A stretch of 64,000 nt of DNA from assembly GCF_020075705.1 (NCBI RefSeq), contig NZ_JAIQUM010000014.1, forward strand, positions 28,754 through 92,753, read 5' to 3'. Below the pieces are notes generated by a model, which did no database searches, had not been told where the DNA came from, and was given only the letters and a program-made list of their open reading frames with translations. This document shows, piece by piece, positions 48,287 through 58,946 of the stretch (within the stretch, counting starts at the first letter, position 1; every line of letters starts with the position of its first letter). Position numbers and translations under genes: made by a program. This DNA is from Metabacillus rhizolycopersici. Its GTDB lineage: Bacteria > Bacillota > Bacilli > Bacillales > Bacillaceae.

Positions 48287-48833
48287 CTATTATCAGTTCC
48301 CCCTTTGTTTCATTTCCCTCACGGACTAGAAATTTTTCTTCCTTGTTGCTTAAGTTGTAGCGATTGTATAGTGAATTCTTATCCTAATAAATCAGGTCCT
48401 TTAGGCAAGTATTGCGCGTCATTTTTTCAGGAAAAATCGCAATCGACAAATGATAGTATTTTTAAATCGCATCAAAATCTGTCGTATCCCCAAATCCTGG
48501 TGTGCATAGACGTATTGCTAATGCTTCCTAAATTTATCTATACAAAGAAAAAACACATTTATATGATTATCTTAATTAAACTATATTTTTTTTCAAGATA
48601 AACTATTTGAAAATTTCTAATTTAATACAAATTAATGGACGAAAAAAACACAAGTATTGACCTGGAAAGTCTACTTGAGATTTATGTAATAGCTCGTTTA
48701 GAGACTTTTACTACATTTTGATTTACTTCTAACTGATTGACCTGCTCCTTTGTAAAAATAATTTTACTCGAAAAATAACCTCACCCATCTTTGTTTAATT
48801 GACTATAAACACAAATTTGTTTTTGGAAAAAGA

Positions 48834-48880
48834 AAAACCCGAATTGGACTCCTTTTTTAAAAGTGTCCAATATTCGGGTT
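48834..48880. terminator. terminator of the Bcr/CflA-type gene
   Basis: AACCCGAATTGGAC ... GTCCAATATTCGGGTT, touching the stop codon. Confidence 0.75.
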
Positions 48881-50111
48881 ACAGTTCAACTTTGTACCTT
48901 AAACTTGTTTCATTTTCGTTCTTTTTCTTTGTTAATGAAAAGAAAGCAATAGCACCAATAAAAGAAGTACTAAATAATATAGCACCCATCGGGATTGCTG
49001 TCGTCTCATCAATCCCAACAAGAGGTGAGACCATTGATCCAAGTAATAACGGGAGTAAACCTAATACAGCACTTGCACTTCCTGCGCGATGCCCTTGTTT
49101 TTCCATCGCCAGTGTAAACGAACTTGTTAGGATCATTCCCATAGTGGTCATGTAAATAAAAATCGGAATGACAAGAGTTGCCAGCGGACCTTTGATTATG
49201 GTCATGATAAGTAGAATAAAGGTAGCACTTACTGCAATGATGACTGCATTACGAAGCAAGCGTCTTTCTCCAACGATTCCACCGAAGCGCCCGATGATAA
49301 AACTCCCCGAAATAATCGCTAGACCATTAATCCCAAATAAAATACTAAATACTTGAGGTGATACATCATAGATTCCCTGGTAAACGAAAGGAGTTCCTGA
49401 TACATAAGCAAAACTACCTCCATGAATAAAGCCAACGGTCAATGCGTAGCCAATAAAAGAACGATCCTTCATCAAACTTCCCATTGTACGAACGGAATGT
49501 CCGACCGAACTTGGAATTCGCTTTTCTTTCGGTAATGTTTCCTTTAATCGCAGAGCAACGATCAGAACAATGACAAGTCCAAGCAAACTTAAAAAGTAAA
49601 AAATCGTATTCCAGCTTGCAAATGGCAAAAGCAAGATGGCTCCACCAGCCATTGGTGCAATCATTGGTGCCGTGGCATTTATAACCATTAATAGCGCAAA
49701 AAATTTCGAAAGCTCTCTTCCACTAAACACATCACGTACAACTGCTCGCGAAAGAACAATCCCTGCTGAAGCAGTGAAACCTTGTAAAAATCGCGCTGCA
49801 ACCAATGTGGTAATATTCGGAGCAAATGCACAAAGAAGTGATGATACCGCAAATAATGAAATCGATACCAGCAAAGGCTTCCGTCTCCCTTGGGCATCGC
49901 TAATTGGTCCAACAACGACCTGACCAACTGCAAGACCAATCAAACACGCTGTTAAACTTAGCTGTACAAGCGATGCAGAAGTCCCTAAATCATTCGCAAT
50001 ATCGGGGAAACTCGGTAAATACATATCAATATTTAACGGTCCTAGCATTCCAAGCATCCCTAATAGAAATGCCAAAGCTAACCGCTCTTTTCCTGTTGGA
50101 TTTTGAATCAT
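48879..50111 (-). CDS. Bcr/CflA-family drug efflux MFS transporter
   Basis: A 410-residue antiporter with 12 membrane helices. The first helix has the family signature N-I-D-M-Y-L-P-S-F-P; the motif A loop is G-P-I-S-D-A-Q-G-R-R-K-P. Substrates of relatives include bicyclomycin, chloramphenicol and sulfonamides. The ATG follows GGTTAGGA. Single gene with its own terminator. Confidence 0.83.
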   Translation of the reverse strand: MIQNPTGKERLALAFLLGMLGMLGPLNIDMYLPSFPDIANDLGTSASLVQLSLTACLIGLAVGQVVVGPISDAQGRRKPLLVSISLFAVSSLLCAFAPNITTLVAARFLQGFTASAGIVLSRAVVRDVFSGRELSKFFALLMVINATAPMIAPMAGGAILLLPFASWNTIFYFLSLLGLVIVLIVALRLKETLPKEKRIPSSVGHSVRTMGSLMKDRSFIGYALTVGFIHGGSFAYVSGTPFVYQGIYDVSPQVFSILFGINGLAIISGSFIIGRFGGIVGERRLLRNAVIIAVSATFILLIMTIIKGPLATLVIPIFIYMTTMGMILTSSFTLAMEKQGHRAGSASAVLGLLPLLLGSMVSPLVGIDETTAIPMGAILFSTSFIGAIAFFSLTKKKNENETSLRYKVEL

Positions 50112-50238
50112 AAATCCTAACCACCTTTACTACTAAGTTCTTTTTTCCTCTCTTATCCTACACCGTTAGAAGAAACAAGGAAAGTAATAAATAACTAATA
50201 GAAAATTCAGTAACCATTATTCAATATTGATATTTTAA

Positions 50239-50397
50239 TTAAAGGCTATTTTCGCAAACTTTGTTGCTATTGTCACATAGAGTGCCACCAACAGTGACCG
50301 GTTCGGCTCCAAATTTCAGAAAACGGTCACGAAACGCCACTAAAGTTACTAATTCTTGACTTAACCACTCCTGTGTAAAAAGTTGTAGTTTATTCAT
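50239..50397 (-). CDS. possible 52-residue protein made from the family B repeat
   Basis: A full frame from ATG (50397) to TAA: M-N-K-L-Q-L-F-T-Q-E-W-L, then R-D-R-F-L-K-F-G-A-E-P-V-T-V-G-G-T-L and an ending C-E-N-S-L. The C-terminal 35 residues are shared with the minus strand of 21628-21733, with mostly conservative differences. The ribosome site is weak (AAGGAA, 12 bases away). It could be a real mini-gene or a remnant of a larger repeated gene. Confidence 0.35.
   Translation of the reverse strand: MNKLQLFTQEWLSQELVTLVAFRDRFLKFGAEPVTVGGTLCDNSNKVCENSL
50242..50347. repeat. dispersed repeat, family B, copy 2
   Basis: Same 105-bp block as 21628-21733, same orientation. Between 50400 and 50811 there are only hairpins (for example GACTGTCC ... 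GGACAGTC at about 50731-50785, possibly the bioI terminator). Confidence 0.6.
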
Positions 50398-50811
50398 TTT
50401 TAGACATTTCCTTTTCTATGTTTATTGTAACTTCATAAAACATAATTTTCACCTTATCAACTCCTTTCCTTAGTTGATTTATTGAAAAATAAAAACCAGC
50501 TATATCATCATAAAGAAATGATACGACTGGCTCTATTCCACTGTTGGTTTCAAAAATGAACGTCCCATGGAATTAACAGTTACCATAATGAAAAAATACC
50601 ATGTATTATTAATATACAAATTTGCTCAAAAACCCAACTGAATATCCTGAAAATTTCATCTCAATTAAATCAAACAATACGATATAAATGAAATAGGGTG
50701 GCATTTCTTCTTAGGTTTATTGGGACTGTCCTTAACCACTTTTTAAAATGGAAGGAACACCCAATATCAAAGTCTTGGACAGTCACCTACCACTCGATAT
50801 TCTTTCCTAAT

Positions 50812-52020
50812 TCAGTCAAATGTAATGTGAAGTTCAGATAACGATCTAAACCCGATCAGTTTCCTCCATTGCAAGTCAGGAGCAGCTAATTTAAGGTTAT
50901 CTTTCCATGCTAGTAGTGAATTTATCGCAATTTGAGCTTCTAGACGTGCTAGTTGGGCACCTAAACAAAAATGTGATCCATATCCAAATGCAAGATGGGG
51001 ATTCGGGTACCTCATGATGTCAAATAAATGGGGATCTTGAAATTTATTTGGATCGTGATTTGCAGCTCCCAATAGAATATATACTTGATCACCTTTTTTC
51101 ATTGTTGTTTGATTGATTGTAATATCTTCCGAAGCAATCCGAGCAGTCATTTGTGTTGGACTCTCAAAGCGCAGAATCTCTTCAACTGCCCCTTCAATCA
51201 GAAATGGTTTTTCCTTTAGTTCCATTAATTGCTTTGGATGTTTCAATAAGAGAACGATTGAATTGCTAATCAGATTGACTGTTGTCTCATGACCGGCAAT
51301 AACAAGCAAAATGCAAGTTGCTATTACTTCCTCGTCTGTTAACCGATCCCCTTGCTGTTCCTCTTTTATTAACAAGCTGATCAGATCCTCTTCAGGGCTG
51401 TTTTTCCGTTTTTTAATCAGTCCTTTAAAATAGTCCCTTAGGATGATTGTCATTGCATTTCCATTGTCTAACGCCTGTCTCGAACGAGTAAAATCAATGG
51501 TTTGAATCAAGTCTGCCGACCATTTTCTGAATTGATATCGCTCTTCTTGAGGAACTCCTATTATTTTCGCAATGATAAGACTTGCTAAAGGAAACGCAAA
51601 GTCTGAAACGACATCTATTGATTTCTGTTGTTGAAACTGGTGCAGTAAATCGTTTACTGTATCGTGAATAAAAGGTCGAAGATACTCAACCTTTTTCGGC
51701 GTAAAGACGTTACTAACAAGGAAACGCAACCGCTTATGGTCAGGTTGATTTTTAAAAAGCATCATGTCATGTTGAATGTTTTTTAGACACTCATATTTTT
51801 TCGATGTCTGGGGTAACGGGATGCGATTTTGAAATCGGGTATCTTTAAGAATCATCATTGCTTCATTATATCCAGTTACGTACCAGCCTGGATTTTTCAT
51901 CATATTTCCCCAACAAATCGGGTGTATGGATCGAAGCTCTTCATAAACTGGATAAGGGTTTTGAAAAAACTTAGTAGATGTAAATGAATCCTTTATGATT
52001 TGCTTATAATATGTTTTCAT
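50812..52020 (-). CDS. bioI: cytochrome P450 BioI (pimelate-forming)
   Basis: A 402-residue soluble P450. The haem-ligand loop F-G-Y-G-S-H-F-C-L-G-A-Q-L-A-R is near the C-terminus, the I-helix oxygen motif V-I-A-G-H-E-T-T-V is present, and so is the E-x-x-R region (E-E-I-L-R-F). In B. subtilis BioI cleaves acyl chains carried on ACP to make pimeloyl-ACP. It is the last gene of the biotin operon, 166 bases after bioB; that gap contains a family A repeat and so this gene may partly have its own expression. Confidence 0.88.
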   Translation of the reverse strand: MKTYYKQIIKDSFTSTKFFQNPYPVYEELRSIHPICWGNMMKNPGWYVTGYNEAMMILKDTRFQNRIPLPQTSKKYECLKNIQHDMMLFKNQPDHKRLRFLVSNVFTPKKVEYLRPFIHDTVNDLLHQFQQQKSIDVVSDFAFPLASLIIAKIIGVPQEERYQFRKWSADLIQTIDFTRSRQALDNGNAMTIILRDYFKGLIKKRKNSPEEDLISLLIKEEQQGDRLTDEEVIATCILLVIAGHETTVNLISNSIVLLLKHPKQLMELKEKPFLIEGAVEEILRFESPTQMTARIASEDITINQTTMKKGDQVYILLGAANHDPNKFQDPHLFDIMRYPNPHLAFGYGSHFCLGAQLARLEAQIAINSLLAWKDNLKLAAPDLQWRKLIGFRSLSELHITFD

Positions 52021-52099
52021 CTTAGCCCTCCTTTACATGATCAAAATGGTTGTACATAGATGGATAGCTCACATACAACCATTCTTTTTTGTTATCCCG

Positions 52100-52185
52100 C
52101 ATGAGGCAGTACCTCCATCTCTATGCTAGAGTAGACAAGAATCGCTGGGAGAGATAACTGCCCGTTAATATCCGATAAGTCTCGC
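52100..52185. repeat. dispersed repeat, family A, copy 3
   Basis: GAGGCAGTACCTCC ... GAGAGATAACTGCCCGTTAA-TATCCGATAA, between bioB and bioI. It could form a hairpin in the operon transcript. Confidence 0.5.
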
Positions 52186-52186
52186 T

Positions 52187-53194
52187 TTATTTTTCTGCAG
52201 CTAAAAGAGCTTTCATTTCTTCTACTGATTCAACCTCAAATCCTAGGTCACGTAACATTTTATAATCATCACTTTCTTCTTGCCCAGCTGTTGTTAAATA
52301 ATCACCAACGAAAACTGAATTGGCTGCGTAAAGCCCGAACGGCTGTAAGGAACGAAGGTTAACTTCACGTCCACCAGAGATTCGAATTTCCTTTGTAGGA
52401 TTAATAAAGCGGAATAATGCTAGCACTTTTAAGCAATAAAGCGGGTTTAATTCTTTTACTCCTTGTAGTGGCGTACCGTCGATGGCATGTAAAAAATTAA
52501 CTGGGATGGAATCCGCGTCAAGAGCTTTTAGGCTGTTAGCCATATCTACTACATCCTGCTTCGTTTCTTTCATGCCGACAATCACACCTGAACATGGCGA
52601 CATACCAGATTCTTTTACCATCTCAACCGTATTCACGCGATCATCATACGTATGTGATGTCGTAATGTTCGCATGGTTGCTTGCAGATGTATTGATATTA
52701 TGATTGTAACGGTCTACTCCTGCTTCTTTTAGACGCTTCGCTTGTTCTGGCTTCAACAGTCCAAGACAAGCACAGATTTTTAATCCGTATGAATCTTTTA
52801 TTTCCTTTACTGCTTCAACAACATGATCAACCTCTTTATTTGAAGGGCCTCTGCCGCTGGCTACAATACAGTATGTCCCTACATTTAAATCATGGGCACG
52901 CTTTGCTCCTTCAAGGATGGTATCCTTATTGACCATTCGATACGTATTAATTGGAGCTGTTGAAATCGATGATTGTGAGCAATAGCCACAGTTTTCCGGA
53001 CAAATTCCAGATTTTGCATTCATGATCATATTGAGCTTTACTTTTTTCCCATAATATTTCTTTCTAATTTGAAATGCCCCATGCATGAGTAATAACACAT
53101 CATCATCTGGACACTCTAAAATGGAAAGAGCCTCCTCATTTGTTACTTCCTTGCCCTCTAATACTTGATCTGCTAGTTCCATCCATTTATTCAT
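52187..53194 (-). CDS. bioB: biotin synthase (radical SAM)
   Basis: A 335-residue enzyme inserting sulfur into dethiobiotin. Radical-SAM cluster cysteines at residues 65, 69 and 72 (G-I-C-P-E-N-C-G-Y-C-S-Q), the [2Fe-2S] region with R-I-S-G-G-R-E, and Y-N-H-N-I-N-T are all present. The ATG overlaps the bioD stop by four bases, giving coupled translation within the operon. Confidence 0.95.
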   Translation of the reverse strand: MNKWMELADQVLEGKEVTNEEALSILECPDDDVLLLMHGAFQIRKKYYGKKVKLNMIMNAKSGICPENCGYCSQSSISTAPINTYRMVNKDTILEGAKRAHDLNVGTYCIVASGRGPSNKEVDHVVEAVKEIKDSYGLKICACLGLLKPEQAKRLKEAGVDRYNHNINTSASNHANITTSHTYDDRVNTVEMVKESGMSPCSGVIVGMKETKQDVVDMANSLKALDADSIPVNFLHAIDGTPLQGVKELNPLYCLKVLALFRFINPTKEIRISGGREVNLRSLQPFGLYAANSVFVGDYLTTAGQEESDDYKMLRDLGFEVESVEEMKALLAAEK

Positions 53195-53895
53195 GATCTT
53201 ATCCCCATTTCATTAAGTAATAATGTCACATCTATGTGCTCTTTTACGATTTTCTTTATGTTTTCTATCGTAACTTCTTTCAGTTTTGGCGTTATGCCTA
53301 AAATAGGTACACCACATAATTCTTCAATTAACTCTGGGTTTGTTTTTTCTGCAAGATCTGGATGATCACTGATCCCGTTGATTACGACCCCAGCAACAGG
53401 TAGACCAAGACTTTTTGCGTATTGGACGGTTAGAAAAACATGGTTGACTGTGCCAAGATTCGGTCGAGCTACAATCACCAGCGGCAGCTGCATCGCCTTT
53501 ATTAGGTCACTAACTAAGAATTGTTTTCCAAGTGGGACTGAAATACCGCCTGCCCCTTCTACGATAAAAAATTCGTGTTTTCTTCTGATCTTTTCCCAAT
53601 GATTTAATACCTCTTCGCTCGTTACATTCTTCCCCTCCAGTTTTCCTGCTACATACGGAGCAAGCGGTTCTTTAAATGCAAAGGGAGTAATCTCTTCATA
53701 CGATAAAGTTGTTTTGGACAGTTTTTTTAGCAAGCTTGTATCACTTGCAGGATCCTCACGAGAAATACCGCTTAATAATGGCTTAAACACGCCAACATCG
53801 ATCTTTTTCTCATTTAATACCGCTGCAAGCCCACTAGAAATAATTGTTTTTCCCACATCTGTATCAGTTCCTGTAACAAAAATACCATTCATCAT
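53191..53895 (-). CDS. bioD: dethiobiotin synthetase
   Basis: A 234-residue ATP-dependent carboxylase closing the ureido ring from DAPA and CO2. P-loop G-T-D-T-D-V-G-K-T at residues 9-17, E-G-A-G-G-I-S-V-P. The chosen ATG at 53895 overlaps the bioF stop (ATGA). A longer frame to 53931 lies within bioF and is not likely. Confidence 0.92.
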   Translation of the reverse strand: MMNGIFVTGTDTDVGKTIISSGLAAVLNEKKIDVGVFKPLLSGISREDPASDTSLLKKLSKTTLSYEEITPFAFKEPLAPYVAGKLEGKNVTSEEVLNHWEKIRRKHEFFIVEGAGGISVPLGKQFLVSDLIKAMQLPLVIVARPNLGTVNHVFLTVQYAKSLGLPVAGVVINGISDHPDLAEKTNPELIEELCGVPILGITPKLKEVTIENIKKIVKEHIDVTLLLNEMGIRS

Positions 53896-55064
53896 TTGAT
53901 GCTCAGCTCTTTTCCAATGAATTGAAAGCACTCCAGCAAGTAATCGATTTCTTTCGCCGTATGATCGGATGTGACAGTTAACCTGATACGACTTTCTCCC
54001 TCCGGTACAGTTGGCGGCCGGATGGCAGGTGCATAGATCCCCTTTTCCTGCAGCTTTTCTGAAAAACCGACTGCCTCATTGGGATCGCCTATGATCACAG
54101 GAATAATCGGAGTAAGATCACCCTTTACGAGATAACCCATTTCTATTAAACTCGTTTTTATTTTTTCCACATTAGAAACTAACTGTTGACGTTTATCATA
54201 ACTTTCTTCAATGACTTCCAACGCAGCATAGGAAGCAGCACAGATTGCCGGGGGCATAGCGGTTTGAAAAATAAACGTTCTCGCATTGTTTAGCAAAAAG
54301 TCAATTAAAACGTGCGAACCAGCAACAAAACCGCCTTCTGTCCCAATGGCTTTACTAAAGGTTCCGATCACCACATCAGGACGGACACCGAAATATTCAC
54401 TTGTCCCCCGTCCATTCTTCCCTAAAACACCAGTTGCGTGAGCATCATCAACAATCGTGTAGGCATGATAACGTTTTGCAAGTGAGATCATCTGATCAAG
54501 AGGAGCAATTGTCCCATCCATACTAAAAACGCCATCTGTTACAATAAAACGCCTTTTATATGAGGCTGTTTCGTTCAATTTTTTTTCAAGATCATCCATA
54601 TCAATATGGTTATAAACGACTGTCTTTGCTTTTGATAGACGGCATCCATCAATAATACTCGCGTGATTTAATTGATCACTTAAGATGACATCGCCTTCTT
54701 TAGGTAATGTTGATAACACGCCGACATTTGCTAAATAGCCGCTTGAAAAAAGAAGGGCTGCCTCAGTTTGCTTAAAACTGGCGATTTTCTCCTCAATCTT
54801 GTGGTGCCAATCGGTATGACCAGTCGTTAATCTTGAGCCGCTGCTTCCTACTCCATATTCATGGAGGATCGCTTCTGCTGCAGTAACCAAACGTTGATTG
54901 TTCGCCAGCCCTAAATAATTATTCGATGAAAAAACAATCTGTCTTCTGCCATCGATCAACATAGTAGAACGAGGTGCCGTATTCATCGTTCGCACTTTGC
55001 GATACAAACCCGCCTCTTTTGTTTTATTTAGATGTTGACATAACCATTCATCAAGCTCTAGCAT
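53892..55064 (-). CDS. bioF: 8-amino-7-oxononanoate synthase
   Basis: A PLP enzyme of about 390 residues that condenses pimeloyl-CoA/ACP with alanine. Seen: [18 protein letters not shown] and the PLP lysine in [12 protein letters not shown]. The ATG at 55064 follows GCGGAG and starts M-L-E-L-D-E-W-L, matching the family; it overlaps the end of bioA by 14 bases. A TTG/ATG extension to 55091 would run deep into bioA. Confidence 0.92.
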   Translation of the reverse strand: MLELDEWLCQHLNKTKEAGLYRKVRTMNTAPRSTMLIDGRRQIVFSSNNYLGLANNQRLVTAAEAILHEYGVGSSGSRLTTGHTDWHHKIEEKIASFKQTEAALLFSSGYLANVGVLSTLPKEGDVILSDQLNHASIIDGCRLSKAKTVVYNHIDMDDLEKKLNETASYKRRFIVTDGVFSMDGTIAPLDQMISLAKRYHAYTIVDDAHATGVLGKNGRGTSEYFGVRPDVVIGTFSKAIGTEGGFVAGSHVLIDFLLNNARTFIFQTAMPPAICAASYAALEVIEESYDKRQQLVSNVEKIKTSLIEMGYLVKGDLTPIIPVIIGDPNEAVGFSEKLQEKGIYAPAIRPPTVPEGESRIRLTVTSDHTAKEIDYLLECFQFIGKELSIK

Positions 55065-56409
55065 TAGTAACTCCGCTCGTGACTTCCGCAATTGCTTCTT
55101 TCATAATGGCAACCATTTCATATAGCTCTTCTCTTGTGCTTGCATGTGGCGGCATAAAGACGATCACATCACCCAATGGTCTTGTTAACATACCAAGCTC
55201 TCTCATTTTCAATGTCACGTGATAGCCAATCCGTTCTTCAGCAGGAAAGGGTTCCTTTGTTTCCTTTGAAGAAACGAGCTCAATTCCACACATAAAACCA
55301 AGCTGTCTAATTTCACCTACAGATGGAAGCGATTGAAGCTCTTCAAGGAGTGAGTTGAGATACTCTGACTTTTCAGCTACCTCTTCTACAATGTTTTCCG
55401 CTTCAAATAAACGTAAATTTTCAAGAGCAACAGCGCATCCAAGCTGGTTTCCAGTATAAGAATGACCATGGAATAATGTTTTTCGTTTTTGATAATCATC
55501 ATAAAATGCTGCGTAAATCGCCTCTGTTGTTAAGGTAGCGGCAATTGGCAAATAGCCTCCTGTAATCCCTTTTCCAACAGCCATTAAATCAGGCTGAACA
55601 CCTTCATGTTCACAAGCAAACATTTTCCCTGTACGACCAAACCCGGTTGCTACTTCATCCACAATCATTAACACATCATATTTTGTACAAAGCGCCCGTA
55701 CTCCTGACAAAAATCCCTTAGGCATGACAATCATCCCACCTGCCCCCTGGATCATTGATTCAATCGTTAGCGCAGCAATCTGATGATGATGTTCCATCAA
55801 CAGTTGTTCAAGAATATGTAAGCATTCATCTCTGCACTGTACGGGATCACCGCTTTTTGAGTGATAGACATCCGGTATTGGTGCTTTAAAGCCCTCAAAC
55901 ATTAACGGTCCGTACACTTGATGATAAAGGTCAATGGAACCAACACTAACGGCTCCAATCGTATCGCCATGATAGCCATTTTGCATGGCAATAAATTTTT
56001 GCTTCTCTGGTTTATCGACATTCTTCCAATATTGAAACGCCATTTTCAGAGCGATTTCCATCGCTTCCGCCCCACTATCTGAATAAAAAACACGCGTTAG
56101 CTTCTCAGGACTTATGTCGATTAGTTTTTCAGCAAGCTCTGTTGCTGGGACATTTGTCATCCCTAATAATGTCGAATGGGCAATGAGATCAAGCTGCTTC
56201 TTGATCGCTTCATCCAATTCCTTTTTTCTATGCCCATGAACATTAAGCCAAAGGGCAGAAAATCCATCATAATATTCCTTCCCATTGATGTCCTTCACTT
56301 TTATGCCATTGCCACTTTCGATGATTAACGGATTTTCGTCGTAATCTTTCATTTGTGTGAACGGTAGCCAAAGATACTTTTTACTTTTTTTAATTAACTC
56401 GCTCATCAT
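55051..56409 (-). CDS. bioA: 8-amino-7-oxononanoate (KAPA) aminotransferase, BioA/BioK type
   Basis: A 452-residue class III PLP aminotransferase producing DAPA. It matches the B. subtilis protein closely ([31 protein letters not shown], catalytic lysine in G-K-G-I-T-G-G-Y). The B. subtilis enzyme uses lysine rather than S-adenosylmethionine as amino donor, so the name BioK would be equally right. It overlaps the bioW end. Confidence 0.93.
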   Translation of the reverse strand: MMSELIKKSKKYLWLPFTQMKDYDENPLIIESGNGIKVKDINGKEYYDGFSALWLNVHGHRKKELDEAIKKQLDLIAHSTLLGMTNVPATELAEKLIDISPEKLTRVFYSDSGAEAMEIALKMAFQYWKNVDKPEKQKFIAMQNGYHGDTIGAVSVGSIDLYHQVYGPLMFEGFKAPIPDVYHSKSGDPVQCRDECLHILEQLLMEHHHQIAALTIESMIQGAGGMIVMPKGFLSGVRALCTKYDVLMIVDEVATGFGRTGKMFACEHEGVQPDLMAVGKGITGGYLPIAATLTTEAIYAAFYDDYQKRKTLFHGHSYTGNQLGCAVALENLRLFEAENIVEEVAEKSEYLNSLLEELQSLPSVGEIRQLGFMCGIELVSSKETKEPFPAEERIGYHVTLKMRELGMLTRPLGDVIVFMPPHASTREELYEMVAIMKEAIAEVTSGVTNARA

Positions 56410-57175
56410 TTCCTTCCTCCCATTGTATGATTAGTGGCTCTTTTTCTAAGTAGTGTATGTATGAATCAAGATCACTCAAGCCATTGACAAAGAAGATTCG
56501 GCAGCCTTGTTCATCACCGTATGTTTTAAGCCTCGTGATTCTCTGATAACCTGCCTTTTTACTTGCAACATAACCTGTAATATATTCAGGATCATCTGAC
56601 CAGCATAATTCTGCCACAGTTGCGGGGTGCCGATTTACCTTTGTTGCAAGAACAAGCGCCTCCTTCACCCTTTGACTTACAGGCATCTTGTAGTAGTTAG
56701 CCCATTTTTCATAATTCGTGGTGAACCAGTCCATTCTAGAAACGCGAACACCTTTGTCGCTGCGATCATCGATGCGTTCCCCAGTATGTATGTCAAACAA
56801 AATCGCCCCTCTAAGCCCGGAACATTCTTTCATTTGCTGGTAGGCTTTTTCTATGCACGCTCTCGGAACCCCTGATTTTTCTAAAAGATTCCTAGCTATT
56901 AATTGCCCTTCTTCTACCGATTCCACTTCAATCGTTTCAATATGTAAAGGTTCGCATTTTGTAATCGGTTCATCAATTAATTCAAGTTGAATCTGCATAA
57001 AATCAGGATTTCCTTTAGAATGAGTTAACGCTTTGTCTAACAGGACATTTACGGTATGTTTCAAATGACTGTATGTTGAAATTTGTTCACCGCCAGAAAT
57101 ATGCTTTCCACCATTTTCATGTGCCCCATTCTTGGAAGCTCTCATTCTAACACTAAAAAGATTTTCCTCAATCAA
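56390..57175 (-). CDS. bioW: 6-carboxyhexanoate-CoA ligase (pimeloyl-CoA synthetase)
   Basis: A 261-residue enzyme making pimeloyl-CoA from pimelate, ATP and CoA. The start [20 protein letters not shown] and S-R-M-D-W are typical. TTG start behind a perfect AGGAGG. First gene of bioWAFDBI, so one operon covers pimelate formation to biotin. Confidence 0.93.
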   Translation of the reverse strand: MIEENLFSVRMRASKNGAHENGGKHISGGEQISTYSHLKHTVNVLLDKALTHSKGNPDFMQIQLELIDEPITKCEPLHIETIEVESVEEGQLIARNLLEKSGVPRACIEKAYQQMKECSGLRGAILFDIHTGERIDDRSDKGVRVSRMDWFTTNYEKWANYYKMPVSQRVKEALVLATKVNRHPATVAELCWSDDPEYITGYVASKKAGYQRITRLKTYGDEQGCRIFFVNGLSDLDSYIHYLEKEPLIIQWEEGNDERVN

Positions 57176-57271
57176 ACTAACTAACCTCCTAATCTCGGGT
57201 TCTTATTACAGCCTGCTTATTCTCTTCATTCGTAACCGATCACAATGTATAATTTGCACTCTCACATTTTA

Positions 57272-57303
57272 ATGTTAACTAAAAATAAAATATAGTTAAC
57301 AAT
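57272..57303. promoter_or_regulatory. BirA-type biotin operator
   Basis: ATGTTAACTA-N12-TAGTTAACAA, dyad-symmetric, about 100 bases before bioW. It fits the GTTAAC-type half-sites bound by the bifunctional biotin repressor/ligase BirA. Biotin would shut off the operon. Confidence 0.75.
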
Positions 57304-57528
57304 TAAAATGGTATATTCAATAACATAATTTGTCAATATTTTTTCTTTCGCACATTTTCGCATCATATTGCAATATTTGCTGTTATCACCTTGTAGATAC
57401 ATCTGAATTACATAAAAAAACAGCCCCTATAATGATAGAGACTGTCTGCTTTATAACTAACATTCATATTCTTTTGTTGAATCCCAATTTATAAAAATTG
57501 GTGAAAACGGGCAATGGCAGACATATTC

Positions 57529-58779
57529 TTACAAATTACTTTCTTCTAAGTTTGGCTTCCCCGCTTCGACTAACACTTTGCTCCCCAACAAGAAAAACCC
57601 TTGAATAAACATGAGGATTCCTGTTCCAATAAGAAGCCATTCAATTTTAACAAAATCAGATATTGGTCCAAATACAAGCATTCCCAACGGCATCATCGAA
57701 GTTGAAATCATACCTAATACACCGAATACTCTTCCAAGGTAGTCCTGTTCCACTTTCTCCTGTAGTAAGACCGTAGAAGGTGTATTAAAGATCGGCATTG
57801 CCACTCCGACAATCCCCATGAAAAGCAAATAAAGCCAAAAAATAGGAATGATCCCAAGAGCAAACGTACAAGCACCAAATATTAGGGCCGCTAATGTCAT
57901 CGTATGAATCTTGTTTTTAAAACCACCCCAAGATGAAATGACAATTCCACCAATCATCATCCCGATTGAAAAAGTGATTTCAATCGCTGTTAACCGCCAT
58001 ACATCATCACCAAAGCTGCGTGTAACCTGTAACGGCGTTAGAAATGCCACTGGTGCTGATAAAACAAAGAAACAAGCGAAAAACAGGAAGAATTTCTTAA
58101 GAAAATCATGGTTCTTGATATAACTAAAACCTTTTTGCATGTCACTGAAATAGCTTGTCGTTTGCTTTAGTAATGCTTTTTCATGAACAGAGATCCGTAA
58201 GAAAAACAGCAAGATACTAACAGCGATCGCAGCGGTAACCACATCAATAAAGAATATTGTTTCGAGTGAAGCAGTTGTTAGTAGCGCTGCACTGATAATT
58301 GGAGCAATCAGCATAATCATCGCTTGAATACTACCATTTGTTCCGTTCACCTTCGTCAGTTTATCCTCGGGTACAATCTGAGGAAGAATCGCTCCAACAG
58401 CCGGCGTTTGAATACCAGTTCCAACAGCGCGAACAGCTGACATGACAAAAAGAAGCCAAAGATCATCATATCCGATTAAAAACAAGATAGCTAAAATTAA
58501 CGTTGAAATAGCAATCAACGAATCTGCTAAAATGATGAGCATTTTTCGATTGTAACGGTCAGCCCATACTCCAGCAATCGGCGAAAGAATAAAAGTCGGC
58601 AAAAAGCCACATAAAATGGAGATCGTCATCATCATCCCCGACTGAGTGTTCAATGTGATATACCAAAGAATGGCATACTGAACCAAAGCAGATCCAAAAA
58701 GGGAGATCGTTTGACTACCTAAAAAGAGAATAATATTTTTCTTCCAATTTTGCATTGGATTTTCAGTTGTTTGTTGCAT
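57529..58779 (-). CDS. MFS exporter, MFS_3 type
   Basis: A 416-residue, 12-helix carrier with G-S-Q-T-I-S-L-F-G-S-A-L-V-Q-Y-A-I and motif A G-V-W-A-D-R-Y-N-R-K-M, the group of macrolide-type and siderophore exporters. The ATG at 58779 follows AAGGACG; a longer frame to 58818 is preceded by no ribosome site. A leader with a short peptide frame and a terminator is upstream (58836-58946), which points to induction by antitermination or attenuation. Confidence 0.78.
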   Translation of the reverse strand: MQQTTENPMQNWKKNIILFLGSQTISLFGSALVQYAILWYITLNTQSGMMMTISILCGFLPTFILSPIAGVWADRYNRKMLIILADSLIAISTLILAILFLIGYDDLWLLFVMSAVRAVGTGIQTPAVGAILPQIVPEDKLTKVNGTNGSIQAMIMLIAPIISAALLTTASLETIFFIDVVTAAIAVSILLFFLRISVHEKALLKQTTSYFSDMQKGFSYIKNHDFLKKFFLFFACFFVLSAPVAFLTPLQVTRSFGDDVWRLTAIEITFSIGMMIGGIVISSWGGFKNKIHTMTLAALIFGACTFALGIIPIFWLYLLFMGIVGVAMPIFNTPSTVLLQEKVEQDYLGRVFGVLGMISTSMMPLGMLVFGPISDFVKIEWLLIGTGILMFIQGFFLLGSKVLVEAGKPNLEESNL

Positions 58780-58835
58780 GTTATACACGTCCTTATTTTG
58801 ATTTTCTAGTTTATGCACAATTTCTTTTTTAAACA

Positions 58836-58864
58836 GAAAAAAAACACAGACGACCTAACTGTGT
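58836..58864 (-). terminator. leader terminator before the MFS_3 gene
   Basis: On the minus strand ACACAG-N9-CTGTGT is followed by eight T residues, and the coding start comes about 55 bases later. Confidence 0.65.
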
Positions 58865-58886
58865 ATACGAGTAAACGGATAAGGAC

Positions 58887-58946
58887 TTATTTAAAGCTTT
58901 CTAGCATTTGGCCTTTAAAAAAAGATTCCTCATGTAACTTATCCAT
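58887..58946 (-). CDS. 19-residue leader peptide candidate
   Basis: ATG (58946) preceded by GACGGGGTAGTG. The product reads M-D-K-L-H-E-E-S-F-F-K-G-Q-M-L-E-S-F-K. It ends 23 bases before the leader terminator. Position suggests a regulatory leader peptide, as in ribosome-targeting antibiotic resistance genes. Confidence 0.4.
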   Translation of the reverse strand: MDKLHEESFFKGQMLESFK

